From positions 1,736,001 through 1,800,000 of the forward strand of contig NZ_QQRR01000001.1 in assembly GCF_003439925.1 (NCBI RefSeq): a DNA stretch of 64,000 bases, in the 5' to 3' direction. Positions 46,255 to 54,907 of this stretch are shown here, one piece after another (the first letter of the stretch is position 1; each line of letters begins with the position of its first letter). Made by a program: the position numbers and the translations under genes. Source of the DNA: Haloprofundus halophilus. Lineage in GTDB: Archaea; Halobacteriota; Halobacteria; Halobacteriales; Haloferacaceae. The notes beneath the pieces were generated by a model. The model was not told the DNA's origin and did not search any database. It was given only the letters and a program-made list of their open reading frames with translations.

Positions 46255-47601
46255 ATGCGCTCCTACAAGGCGAAGATGGTCGAACCCATCTCGCTTCCCT
46301 CCCGCGAGAAGCGGGACGAAATCCTCGACGACGCGGGCTACAACGCGTTCAACATCCCCGCCGAGCACGTCTACGTCGACCTGCTGACCGACAGCGGCAC
46401 CGGGACGATGAGCGACGAGCAGTGGGCCGCGCTGTTCCGCGGCGACGAGTCCTACGCCGGCAGCACGAGTTTCGCGAACCTCCGCGACGCCGTGGAAGAC
46501 GTGATGGGCTTTCCGCACGTCGTCCCAACCCATCAGGGCCGCGGCGCGGAGAACGTCCTCTACGGCTGCCTCGTCGACGAGGGCGACGTCGTGCTCAACA
46601 ACGCGCACTTCGACACGACCCGCGCGCACGTCGCCAACCAGGGTGCGGACCCGGTCGACTGTCCCGTCGAGGGCGCGAAGGACCCGAGCGTCGACGGTCC
46701 GTTCAAGGGGAACTTCTCGGTCGACCGCGCTCGCGACATCGTCTCCGACGTCGGGGCTGACGCGGTTCCGGTCGTCGTGCTCACCATCACGAACAACTCG
46801 ACGGCGGGCCAGCCGGTCAGCGTCGAGAACACCCGCGAAGTGGCCGACTTCGCCGCCGAAATCGACGCGACGCTCGTCGTCGACGCCTGCCGCTTCGCCG
46901 AGAACGCCTACTTCGTCCAGCAGCGCGAGGCCGAGTTCGAGGGGAGTTCGGTCGCCGATATCGCCCGCGAACAGCTGTCGTACGCCGACGCGGTGACGAT
47001 GAGCGGCAAGAAGGAGGCGCTCGTCAACATCGGCGGCTTCGCCGCGATGCGCGACCCCGGGATCTTCGAGGCCGCCAAACAGCGCGCCATCCTCTACGAG
47101 GGCTTTCCCACCTACGGCGGGATGGCCGGCCGCGACATCGAAGCGATGGCCGTCGGCCTCCGCGAGGCCGTCGAACCGCCGTACGTCGAAGAACGCGTCC
47201 GACAGGTACGGGAACTCGGCGAGCTGCTCGAAGCCGAGGGCGTCCCCGTCTACAAACCCGTGGGTGGACACGCGGTGTATCTCGACGCGGGTCGACTGTT
47301 CTCGCACCTCCCGAGCGACCAGTTCCCCGGACAGGCGCTCGTCTGCGAACTCTACCGCGAGGGCGGCGTCCGCGCCGTCGAACTCGGTAGCTTCGCGTTC
47401 CCCGGCGCGAACCGACTCGAACTCGTCCGCCTCGCGGTTCCGCGCCGCACCTACTCGCGCGAACACCTCGAACACGTCGCGGAGACGGCGGGTGCGGTCG
47501 CCGCGCGCCGCGAGAGCGTGAGCGGCCTCGAAATCACCGGCGAACCGCCGGTACCGGAACTGCGACACTTCTCGGCCACGCTCCGACCCGTCTCGGAGTA
47601 A
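46255..47601 (+). CDS. tnaA: Tryptophanase (PLP-dependent beta-eliminating lyase)
   Basis: A 448-residue fold-type I PLP enzyme that cleaves tryptophan to indole, pyruvate and ammonia. Clear family features are NAFNIPAEHVYVDLLTDSGTGTMS, HQGRGAE, TITNNSTAGQPVS, DACRFAENA and the PLP-lysine in MSGKKEALV (K252/K253). Tyrosine phenol-lyase shares this fold, but the overall pattern and length agree with haloarchaeal tryptophanases. It has a leaderless start at 46255. No tnaC-type leader or permease gene is adjacent. Confidence 0.88.
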   Translation: MRSYKAKMVEPISLPSREKRDEILDDAGYNAFNIPAEHVYVDLLTDSGTGTMSDEQWAALFRGDESYAGSTSFANLRDAVEDVMGFPHVVPTHQGRGAENVLYGCLVDEGDVVLNNAHFDTTRAHVANQGADPVDCPVEGAKDPSVDGPFKGNFSVDRARDIVSDVGADAVPVVVLTITNNSTAGQPVSVENTREVADFAAEIDATLVVDACRFAENAYFVQQREAEFEGSSVADIAREQLSYADAVTMSGKKEALVNIGGFAAMRDPGIFEAAKQRAILYEGFPTYGGMAGRDIEAMAVGLREAVEPPYVEERVRQVRELGELLEAEGVPVYKPVGGHAVYLDAGRLFSHLPSDQFPGQALVCELYREGGVRAVELGSFAFPGANRLELVRLAVPRRTYSREHLEHVAETAGAVAARRESVSGLEITGEPPVPELRHFSATLRPVSE

Positions 47602-47605
47602 CGCC

Positions 47606-48265
47606 CTACTTCCCTTCGTACAGTCGCGTTCCGATGCGTTCGGGGAGGCACTCGGCCTCGACGGCGCGGACGACTTCGTCGATGTCGTAGGTGACGCGAC
47701 GTTCCTCGACGGTCATCGCGTCCAAATCGACGATGGCGTACGCCGCCCGCGAGTCGCCGTCGCGGGGTTGGCCGACGCTGCCCGGGTTCATCACGATACC
47801 CTCGTCGTACAGTTCGTGCGCTTGGACGTGGGTGTGGCCCATCACGAGCACGTCCTCGTCGTCGAGCAGTTCGGGCATGAACTCGTCGGGGTAGGTGTAG
47901 TGGTCCGGGTTGTCCGGATGACCGTGGACCAGACGGACGCGGCGGTCGGCGACGAGTCGCTGCTGCGGTAGACTCGCCAACCAGTCGACCTGCTCGCCGT
48001 CGAGCCGTTCGCGGGCGAACTCCACGCCCGCGCGGGCCATCTCGTTGAACCGGAACGCGACATCCTCGGCGACGGCGCGGTCGTGGTTGCCCTGGACGGT
48101 CGGGACCCCGCGCTCGCGGAGTCGCTCGACGCACTCGGCGGGACACGGGTTGTAGCCGACGACGTCGCCCGCGCACACGATGCCGTCGACGGAGGGCATA
48201 TCTGACAGAACCGCATCGAGCGCGACCAAATTACCGTGAATATCGGAGAGGACACCCAGCCGCAT
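47606..48265 (-). CDS. Metallophosphoesterase (YfcE/MJ0936-like)
   Basis: A 219-residue calcineurin-like phosphoesterase with the metal-binding set SDIHGN at 7-12, GDVVGYNP, GNHD at about 58-61, HGHPDNPDHY and GHTHVQAHEL. Members hydrolyse phosphodiesters or act as protein Ser/Thr phosphatases; the small one-domain form suggests a phosphodiesterase. It converges with the tryptophanase gene with only 4 bp between their ends. Confidence 0.85.
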   Translation of the reverse strand: MRLGVLSDIHGNLVALDAVLSDMPSVDGIVCAGDVVGYNPCPAECVERLRERGVPTVQGNHDRAVAEDVAFRFNEMARAGVEFARERLDGEQVDWLASLPQQRLVADRRVRLVHGHPDNPDHYTYPDEFMPELLDDEDVLVMGHTHVQAHELYDEGIVMNPGSVGQPRDGDSRAAYAIVDLDAMTVEERRVTYDIDEVVRAVEAECLPERIGTRLYEGK

Positions 48266-48361
48266 ACACTTCGATACGACACGAGGGCATTAGTGTTCGA
48301 CGGCCACGTTCACGCTCTCTGACCGGTCGTCACCGGCGCTCGATGCGAGGGCCTGCGGCGC

Positions 48362-48940
48362 TCAGTCGTTTATGACGGCCGTCTCGACGCCATCGCCGCC
48401 GGAGACGGCGACACCCGCCGCGCAGACGGCGTGTTCGAAGTCGAGGTCGTACGCCTCGCGGGCGGCGTCCTCGGCCGTCGTCGCCGCGAATTCGAACGCC
48501 CGTGGACTGTCTTCCTCGTAGGTGGCGACGAGCGTCGGCTCCTCGACGGCCTCCACGAGTACCGCGTCCCTGCGGACGATGCCGATAGTCGCCTCGTCGT
48601 CGCCGACGACGCCCGCGATTCGCGGCGTGTCGTAGTCGTCCTTCTCGTAGTCGAGCGCGAGTAAGCTCTCGACGAGCGCGTCGCGGGCGGGGTAGCCGAG
48701 GTCCAGTTTCTCCGTTATCGGGTCGACCTGCGAGCCGTTGCCGACGACGACTTCTCCGCTGCCGGTCTCGCGCACGCAGTTGTACGAGATGTAGGGGTTG
48801 TCCGTCTCCGGGGCGTCCGCCGTCGGCGCGACGGTGAGCGCGCCGTCGCGTTCGACTATCTGTCTGTCGGGGAACGACCGCGAGGAGACTCGGTAGGCGC
48901 CGATGCCCGGTCCGACGACGATGAAGCGTCCGACGTACAT
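48362..48940 (-). CDS. purO: IMP cyclohydrolase (archaeal type)
   Basis: Closes the ring of FAICAR to give IMP, the last step of purine synthesis in archaea that lack the bacterial PurH fusion. The 192-residue product has the PurO features [49 protein letters not shown] and a C-terminal [11 protein letters not shown] minus-strand TATA-like ctatttta lies near 48970, and further out the inverted repeat ATACAC-gg-GTGTAT at 48982-48995 may be an operator. Confidence 0.92.
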   Translation of the reverse strand: MYVGRFIVVGPGIGAYRVSSRSFPDRQIVERDGALTVAPTADAPETDNPYISYNCVRETGSGEVVVGNGSQVDPITEKLDLGYPARDALVESLLALDYEKDDYDTPRIAGVVGDDEATIGIVRRDAVLVEAVEEPTLVATYEEDSPRAFEFAATTAEDAAREAYDLDFEHAVCAAGVAVSGGDGVETAVIND

Positions 48941-49907
48941 GCACGAAAGTGGGTATCTAGTGGTAAAATAGGTGGCGATATATACACGGGTGTATGTAAC
49001 ATCGGCTCTCGATCGAACTGCCGTTCGTGAGATGCACGTAGGTCACCACGAATCGGGAAACGCCGCTGTCGACGTCTGCTCGTGGACTAATCGAAAGAAG
49101 GCCAGCGAGAGACGCGCATTTGTCTCAGACGGCACATAAGCAACGTTTGAGATACCTCCTATCCGTCTCTGTTCTACCATTTTTGTCAGATACGGGTTAC
49201 CGACTCTCCCAACGCCGAGAGCACCCCTACGTCCGTGAGCACGCTCCATCCGATGTTCATAATCGGCTCGAATCCCCGAAAGAGCGGTTAGCAGCAGCGC
49301 TGACGGGTCGATACTGAAGAGCGAAACACCGCACAGAAATTTCGCGCTTTCGTGGCGATTGTGGACGACAGTCGACAAGAACCGCGAGAATAGCACGTAG
49401 AGAGATGATAGTCGACCCTAACCGATACTGGCGAGTCGAACCGGTGAACGCCAGCGCGACGTTAACACTGCCAGAATCCAAAGTCAAATCTTCATAATCG
49501 GTTCTCGTCGTGCGGTTTCACTCTGACGCTCTCAGCGCGAAGGAGGTGGAGACCGACGAAACGATAGCGATTCGTGCTCAAAAGCCAGCAGACGGGTGTT
49601 TCAGCGCGTTTCGTGAAATCGACCGTGGCCGTCGCAGGCCGTTCATACTCGGTTCGATTTGGCCTAGAGACGTCTTCTTGCGGAGGTTTGAGCCGATTAT
49701 GACTCGAAACGAACCAACGACAGGCGTCGAAACCCACTCACGCGCTCGTTGGACCGACAGCTACGAGTATGGAGTCGCAGACGACAGCCGACGGGGAGTC
49801 GCATGTCTCTGACCTCTTCGCGTCGAAAACGTCGGTGGTCACGGTGTCGTCAACAGACTCCGTCGGAACTCTTTCAGGGCGGAGTTTTTCAACACTCTAC
49901 GGACGGT
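48941..49907. other. Gene-poor, lower-GC interval
   Basis: About 970 bp with mixed composition and no frame showing halophile codon bias. Frames of 100 or so residues exist on both strands (for example 49043-49396 minus and 49510-49812 plus) but lack acidic composition and known motifs. The stretch looks like decayed DNA, possibly old mobile-element sequence, at the edge of an accessory region. The purO promoter lies at its left end. Confidence 0.5.
48982..48995. promoter_or_regulatory. Inverted repeat upstream of purO
   Basis: ATACAC-gg-GTGTAT has perfect 6-bp arms and lies about 45-55 bp before the purO start, just upstream of its TATA-like box. It could bind an activator or repressor. Confidence 0.35.
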
Positions 49908-50156
49908 CTACTCTCTGACCGCTACCTCCGATGACTGCAAGACACCATCTACAAAGATTCGTTCGTCGTAGGTCACAGTAATCTGGTGATCAGAATATTG
50001 GAACGTAAAGCGCCACTCGCCTCTCCCTTGCGCATATAATTTGTTCAGTATTTCCGGGTCAATGTACTCGTAAAGCGAATCGAGTTCCGCCGGGTCCACC
50101 CTATCCACGGCGGCCACCGCTTTGACAACGCTGGTGACGATTTCAGGCCGGGTCAT
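49908..50156 (-). CDS. HalOD1 output-domain protein
   Basis: An 82-residue HalOD1-type protein: helix PEIVTSVVKAVAAVDRVDPAELDSLYEYID, then WRFTFQYSDHQITVTYDERIFVDG. It overlaps by 14 bp the end of the wHTH gene upstream and should be translated from the same mRNA. The pairing of a HalOD1 protein with a transcription regulator repeats the arrangement at 23.8-24.8 kb. Confidence 0.75.
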   Translation of the reverse strand: MTRPEIVTSVVKAVAAVDRVDPAELDSLYEYIDPEILNKLYAQGRGEWRFTFQYSDHQITVTYDERIFVDGVLQSSEVAVRE

Positions 50157-50538
50157 TGTCCACCATCTCTTGGATAACCTTACAGTTGGTGACCAAGGAC
50201 TCGGGAATCTCGTCCGTCGACTCTAACACGTTCTCGATGATGAATGCCGGTTCCGCGAAGTTGGGGCCACGCTGGACACAGAACGTCTCGCGTTCCCAGC
50301 GAACGTACCCCCCTTCAGCCAGCTTGGGGAGGTGGTGATGGCGCAATTCAATTACGAACGTCTCGGAGTCTATCGATTGGTTGGGGGACTCTGCAGCCTC
50401 TGGCAACCTGAGCCGTCGCTCTTGTGGCACATCCAGTAGCGACTTAATAATCTCTCGCCGCGGCTCGGCGGAGATCGCGTCAAACAACTGATCCCACCGC
50501 TCGGCCCATTCCAAGTCCTCAGACGGGCTGGTAGACAC
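50143..50538 (-). CDS. Winged-helix DUF7344-type transcriptional regulator
   Basis: A 131-residue protein with a winged-helix core (WDQLFDAISAEPRREIIKSLLDV, ELRHHHLPKLAEGGYVRWER) typical of the DUF7344 group of haloarchaeal regulators. It starts with GTG at 50538. The gene is followed by an overlapping HalOD1 gene. Base composition is lower in GC than the core genes, which fits an accessory region. Confidence 0.7.
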   Translation of the reverse strand: MSTSPSEDLEWAERWDQLFDAISAEPRREIIKSLLDVPQERRLRLPEAAESPNQSIDSETFVIELRHHHLPKLAEGGYVRWERETFCVQRGPNFAEPAFIIENVLESTDEIPESLVTNCKVIQEMVDNDPA

Positions 50539-50855
50539 ACTCTCGATGAATTGCCCATCTTACTTTACCATTGTCAAACTGTGTGATATACTACATCTAT
50601 TCAAACAGTCATTTTCGGTAGTATACTATCGATTCCAGCCAATCCAGTGTGAGGATGCAACGAACTGTACTGTGATCCTCCTACGACGTCGGCCTTCACG
50701 CGCATGGACCATCATATCGAGCTTCCTCGTCCGGACAGATATCTTTAGAACACCGCCGTCTCCCTCCCTCGACCCTCCTATCGACCGACGTCCATTTTAT
50801 CGGCCCCCACAGGGTGCGGGGCACCCACCCACTGACGGCCGTCCCGCGTGAGTGA
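50539..50855. other. Divergent promoter interval with a GC hairpin
   Basis: The 317-bp gap lies between the wHTH gene (minus) and the HNH gene (plus). It has an AT-rich left half, a TATA-like ttttatc at about 50795 and the hairpin GGGTGC-ggg-GCACCC at 50812-50826, which would fall at the start of the HNH transcript. Confidence 0.5.
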
Positions 50856-51689
50856 ATGAACGAACACCGAAACTCGAATCTACCCACTGAGACGACCGTA
50901 TCGACCACTTCCGTAGACACTGACTTACCCACCGACAGTAGGCAGACGAACGAAGTCAGTACGACGGACGAAACAAACACGACCACAGACGCCTGTCTCT
51001 CCGCGCTCCGTACTGCCGCACGCCAACTCGGTCACTCCCCCTCCAAAGCCGATTACGAAGCCCTCGGCCTCACTCCCGCATCTGCGACGATTATCCGTAC
51101 GCTCGGCGGCTGGAACGCCGCTAAAGAAGAAGCGGGATTAAAGACGCATTCTTCGACTGGCTCACGCGTCACTCCCCCACCCGACGACATCGATATCGAC
51201 GACTCCATTCGCGCTGAGTGGGCGACTCTCTCCGTCGACCAACGCTGGCACTACCGCAACCGTGAGCAGAACGCCACCCGCACACTACGTCGTCGCGACT
51301 ACATCCGTGCGTGGGTCTTCGAGTACAAAGCAGCCTCTGACGGCTGTTCGAACTGCTCTGAACACCATCCTGCCTGTCTCGACTTCCACCATCTCAATCC
51401 CGAAACGAAGGAGAAATCGATTAGCAAAATGATCACCTACGGCTACGGAAAGGCCCGTCTTCGCGAAGAGATCGAAAAATGCGAACTTCTCTGTGCGAAC
51501 TGCCACCGGAAACTCCACCACCGGAACCGAACTGGTAGCTGGAAACGAGGTCGAAATGAGAACGAACTAACGGGTGACTATGAGAACGAATCGCTCGACA
51601 AGTGTGAGCCCGAAAACACCACTGGGTACGTAAGCCAACCTAGAACACGAAGTCTGACTCCCACCCACGCTCCCGCTGACGACGATTAA
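50856..51689 (+). CDS. HNH endonuclease with homing-endonuclease-associated repeat
   Basis: A 277-residue protein. The Thr/Ser-rich first 50 residues are followed by a repeat of the homing-endonuclease-associated type (LGHSPSKADYEAL...GGWNAAKEEAGL) at about 53-90, and an HNH-type zinc domain with CSNC, FHHLNP and CANCHRKLHHR at about 165-230. The C terminus is polar. Such proteins occur as free-standing homing-type nucleases or restriction-like enzymes. GC and codon use are lower than in the core genes. It lies beside a relic IS605-type end and a tRNA gene. Confidence 0.75.
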   Translation: MNEHRNSNLPTETTVSTTSVDTDLPTDSRQTNEVSTTDETNTTTDACLSALRTAARQLGHSPSKADYEALGLTPASATIIRTLGGWNAAKEEAGLKTHSSTGSRVTPPPDDIDIDDSIRAEWATLSVDQRWHYRNREQNATRTLRRRDYIRAWVFEYKAASDGCSNCSEHHPACLDFHHLNPETKEKSISKMITYGYGKARLREEIEKCELLCANCHRKLHHRNRTGSWKRGRNENELTGDYENESLDKCEPENTTGYVSQPRTRSLTPTHAPADDD

Positions 51690-51700
51690 GTCACACAGAT

Positions 51701-51737
51701 TCGAGGCGGAAGCCCACAACTTCAGTCGTCGGTAACT
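51701..51737 (+). mobile_element. Relic IS200/IS605-type right end
   Basis: gaagcccacaacttcagtcg with following tcggtaactaac resembles the palindromic right end and guide-RNA scaffold seen behind tnpB genes of the IS605 group (pattern gaagcccac..cttcagt..gtgggta). The second arm is mutated (gtcgg for gtggg), so it is probably an inactive relic. It starts 12 bp after the HNH stop. No tnpA or tnpB remains here. Confidence 0.45.
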
Positions 51738-51897
51738 AACGACCTTTCTTCTGAGCTGACTTTCCAGGCTCCATTGGCCCGTGTGTGTCTGTCTCTATGC
51801 CCATTACGTGACTTCGCAACACTCATATGCGTCAGCGCGCAACGAAGGAATGCTGACTGAGTCACCGACGAACGTGTCGAGTTGACGAATGTCCAAA

Positions 51898-51970
51898 AGT
51901 CCCATGGGGTAGTGGCCAATCCTGTTGCCTTCTGGGGGCAACGACCGCGGTTCGAATCCGTGTGGGACTA
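51898..51970 (+). tRNA. tRNA-Gln (anticodon CUG)
   Basis: 73 nt fold into a complete cloverleaf. The acceptor stem AGTCCCA/TGGGACT is perfect with discriminator A. The D arm begins ggggtagtggcc. The anticodon stem TTGCC/GGCAA holds the loop ttctggg with anticodon CTG after U33. The T arm is CGCGG-ttcgaat-CCGTG with one G-U pair. CCA is not encoded. A T-rich stretch (ttttcctcactttt) directly after the gene may be the terminator. The tRNA borders an accessory segment. Confidence 0.93.
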
Positions 51971-52090
51971 TTTTCCTCACTTTTGCAAATTCGAGTCGAG
52001 ACTGTCTCGACTCTCTCAACGATACGATTTCTCAGGCGTAGACGCGTGTATGTGTCGACGCTCTGCTCACGGATTCACCCGGGGTGTATG

Positions 52091-52882
52091 TCAAGACGAC
52101 TGGTTCCCGTCGAGTCGCCAAGTAAAAATCGCCCGTAGGACGACGACGAGACTGTTTCGATTGCCGGCCCCCCAAATAGCCGTCTCCTCGATATCTTCGG
52201 TTGTGGAGGCACCGTCCACGAGCGCGCTCACGAGCGCCGTCTCTTCATCCGTAATCAGCAGGCTCCCAGCGGGCGTCTCCCTCCATTCCCAGAGGGTCTC
52301 GAATAGCTCGGCCGCCGGCACCGTTTCCTGGATGCGTTTCTGGACCTCTTCGGAAATCCCTGCCAAGTAGATATCGACACCACGATCTGCGGCAGCCCGA
52401 AGCCTGTCGAGGTGTTCGTCAGTAAGCAGTTCGTCGATAGTCATGTAAACTATCTGCTCGTCAGCGTCGGCGATGAACTCACTAATGCGGGATGACACCG
52501 CCTCACGTCCGGTGACCGTCCAGACGCCGAACTGTTCGCGCTGTGGTTGAGCGGGGCCGATCTCTTCTAGACACTCCGCGAGTTCGGTAATCGTGTTCTC
52601 GCGTTTGACGTTGAGCATTCGGATGATCGTCTCCTCGGAGATTACGGTGAACTTTCGCGGCGTCGTGTGCTGGATGTCGATGAATCCCAATTCGTGGAGT
52701 CGCTCCGCGGATTCGTACACGCGAGTCCGCGGGACACCGTTGATTCGCGTGATATCTTGTGCGGTTCCCGTCCCGAGTCGGACGAGATTGATGAGAGTTT
52801 GAGATTCGTACTTGGACAGCCCAAGGTCTTGCAATCGGTCGAGCGCTTCGGCTACAGCCTGCTCCTCCTCGAAACTGACCAT
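52091..52882 (-). CDS. TrmB-family transcriptional regulator
   Basis: A 263-residue regulator with an N-terminal winged helix of the TrmB type (LSKYESQTLINLVRLGTGTAQDITRINGVPRTRVYESAERLHELGFI, about 20-70) and a C-terminal effector domain with phospholipase-D-like strands (IVYMTIDELLTDEHLDRLRAAADRGVDIYLAGIS). TrmB proteins sense sugars or other small ligands. The ATG at 52882 (MVSFEEEQAV) is the usual start. The nearest possible target is the MFS transporter gene upstream of it on the same strand. Confidence 0.85.
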   Translation of the reverse strand: MVSFEEEQAVAEALDRLQDLGLSKYESQTLINLVRLGTGTAQDITRINGVPRTRVYESAERLHELGFIDIQHTTPRKFTVISEETIIRMLNVKRENTITELAECLEEIGPAQPQREQFGVWTVTGREAVSSRISEFIADADEQIVYMTIDELLTDEHLDRLRAAADRGVDIYLAGISEEVQKRIQETVPAAELFETLWEWRETPAGSLLITDEETALVSALVDGASTTEDIEETAIWGAGNRNSLVVVLRAIFTWRLDGNQSS

Positions 52883-52952
52883 GGTAACAATTGACTTGGT
52901 AGGGGTAAAAAGGCCACACAGCGTCGAGAACACGGCCGCACCGGGTTGCCAC

Positions 52953-54158
52953 TCACTCCGTCTGCGGATTCACGCTTCCCGTCTTCGCGTACACCCCGCC
53001 CAGAAGCACAAACCCGGCGAGGAGCGGAATCACCGCACAGGCCGCGTACACCGGCTCGAACCCGACCGTCTCGACCAGCGGCAGCGACACCATCGGCCCG
53101 ATACCACCGCCCAGATCGCCCAACACGTTGTTCGTCCCCGTCGCTCGGCCCATCCGCTCGGTCGGCGTGAGGTCCGCCAGCAGCGCCATGAGCGGGCCGC
53201 TCGTCCCGCCCTGTCCCGCGCCGATGCAGACACAGGAGACGACGAGCGTCGGGAGCGAGGAGGCCCGCGAGAGGAGGAGAAAGCCGACGAAGGAGACGAC
53301 GAGAAACACCATCAGCACGGGAACGCGAGCGCCGTAGTCGTCGCTGACTTTCCCCCCAGCGAGCATGAACACCGACGCGGAGACGACGGTCACCGCCATC
53401 AGCACCCCCGAGACACCTTGCGGCCCGTAACCGAGGAGGCTGATCTCGTTCGCTTCGATGAACAGTACGAGCGTCGCGAACAGCGCGCCGAGGTACGCGA
53501 AGAAGAGGCCGAAGTTGACGAAGCCGACGGTGAGTGCGGGGGTGCTCGTGTCGATCTCCCACGGCGCGCTCGCCGACGACCCGGTCGTGATGTGCGTCTC
53601 CGGAACCTGCCAGTAGGCGATGACGCCCGCGAACATGGCGAACGCGGCGGCGACGACGAACGCCGCGCCGACGCCGTACACATCGCTCACGATGCCGCCG
53701 AGGATGAGTCCGGCGGGGAACCCGAGCGTGATGCCGCCGCGGACGACACCCATGTTCGTCCCGCGAGAACTACCGTCGCTCACGTCGGCGGCGATAGTGT
53801 AGGCGGTGGCGAAGACGGCGGCGCTGCCGAGTCCCCAGAGGACTCGCGCGAGGAGGAACCAGAACTCCGGCAGCGACGACTCGACGGCGACGACGTAGCC
53901 GAGCGTGGCGAACCCCTCCACGAACAGGCCGGCGACGAAGGGTTTTCGGGTGCCGATACGGTCGACGAGCGCCCCTGCGGGGGCGTTGGCCACGATACGG
54001 GCGAAACGGTTGGCGCTCAGGATCAACCCGACCAGAAACGGCGAGATGCCGAGAACCGCCCCGAGATTCGGGAGGATGGGGAAGATGACGCCGCCGCCGA
54101 ACCCGACGAAGAACGTGCTGGCGATGACCGCGAGAACGACTGTCTGCGGGCGCTTCAC
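52953..54158 (-). CDS. Major facilitator superfamily transporter
   Basis: A 401-residue membrane protein with about twelve helices. The first loop has GALVDRIGTRKPF, the conserved MFS motif A; the second half repeats it as GGKVSDDYGARVPV. Substrate is not evident; drug/metabolite efflux is typical for short MFS proteins of this type. The start is GTG at 54158, followed at once by a lysine/arginine head and the first helix (TVVLAVIASTFFVGFGGG). It lies 70 bp upstream of the TrmB gene on the same strand. Confidence 0.88.
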   Translation of the reverse strand: MKRPQTVVLAVIASTFFVGFGGGVIFPILPNLGAVLGISPFLVGLILSANRFARIVANAPAGALVDRIGTRKPFVAGLFVEGFATLGYVVAVESSLPEFWFLLARVLWGLGSAAVFATAYTIAADVSDGSSRGTNMGVVRGGITLGFPAGLILGGIVSDVYGVGAAFVVAAAFAMFAGVIAYWQVPETHITTGSSASAPWEIDTSTPALTVGFVNFGLFFAYLGALFATLVLFIEANEISLLGYGPQGVSGVLMAVTVVSASVFMLAGGKVSDDYGARVPVLMVFLVVSFVGFLLLSRASSLPTLVVSCVCIGAGQGGTSGPLMALLADLTPTERMGRATGTNNVLGDLGGGIGPMVSLPLVETVGFEPVYAACAVIPLLAGFVLLGGVYAKTGSVNPQTE

Positions 54159-54363
54159 CGCGGACGCTGACCTCCGGGCGAAGACGGGTTCGTCGGATAC
54201 ATAACTGACTGTCCGGTCAGTACATCGGCGACGGAAATACGACTGTCGCTTCTCGCGTCGGTCCCCGGTAGTTCACCGACGGTGCGCTTGGAGACGAGTT
54301 TCCGTGCAGCCAGCACTCGTCTACCCGTCCGGATTTCGCGAGATTACCACGACGCAGTCTCTC

Positions 54364-54388
54364 GGTTTCCAGTCGAAACGAAGGGGTT
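54364..54388 (+). other. Orphan origin recognition box
   Basis: ggtttccagtcgaaacgaag then gggtt matches the ORBs of the origin region (21 of 23 positions against the box at 37839) but lies about 16 kb away, between the MFS and cgi121 genes. No orc/cdc6 gene is adjacent. Confidence 0.65.
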
Positions 54389-54412
54389 GTTCGAAATCGA
54401 AATCCTTTACAA

Positions 54413-54907
54413 TCACTTCTCGACATCGAGCAACGCGACCCGCTCACGGACGGCTTCCGAGACCGTTCCGTCGGTCGCTTCCAACTCCCGTTCCGTAATC
54501 TCGAAGAACTCGAAGAGGCGGTTTCTGTCGTACTCGCCGAGCGTCGTCGTCCCGTCGAGACGTAGTTCGTCGACGACCGAATCGACGGCCGTCGACTCCG
54601 CCCCGCCGTCGACCACGACCACGAGCGGCAGTCGGCCTTCTCGGAGCCCCATCTCGAACGCCCGGTCTATCTGGCGTCGTCCAGCCGCGTAGAGCAGAAT
54701 CTCGACAGCGCGGTCGTGCGCGACGTTCTCGCCGCGTTCGATTGCGCGGTCGGCGAGTTCGACCGCTCGTTCGAGGTGCGCGCGGTCGGCGACGTAGCGA
54801 GCGTCGAACGCCTGAACGGTCGTCCCGTACTCCTCGGCGATGTCGCCGAGTGCGGCGACGACGGCGTCGACGTCTCCGACGTCGGCGACGCCCTCGACGA
54901 GTCTCAC
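54413..54907 (-). CDS. cgi121: KEOPS complex subunit Cgi121
   Basis: A 164-residue KEOPS subunit, which helps the Kae1-Bud32 core make the t6A modification of tRNA by binding tRNA. Its pattern is [81 protein letters not shown] with a C-terminal EREL-type helix. The GTG start overlaps the last 4 bases of hel308, so translation is coupled. Kae1-Bud32 genes are not in the window. Confidence 0.88.
   Translation of the reverse strand: MRLVEGVADVGDVDAVVAALGDIAEEYGTTVQAFDARYVADRAHLERAVELADRAIERGENVAHDRAVEILLYAAGRRQIDRAFEMGLREGRLPLVVVVDGGAESTAVDSVVDELRLDGTTTLGEYDRNRLFEFFEITERELEATDGTVSEAVRERVALLDVEK

Noticed and set aside
49043-49396. A 117-residue minus-strand frame in the gene-poor interval
   Set aside because: Not acidic, no motif, no promoter or spacing evidence; composition is that of decayed DNA.
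49510-49812. A 100-residue plus-strand frame in the gene-poor interval
   Set aside because: Codon use is unlike the real genes and no domain is visible. It could be a relic, but a gene call is not supported.
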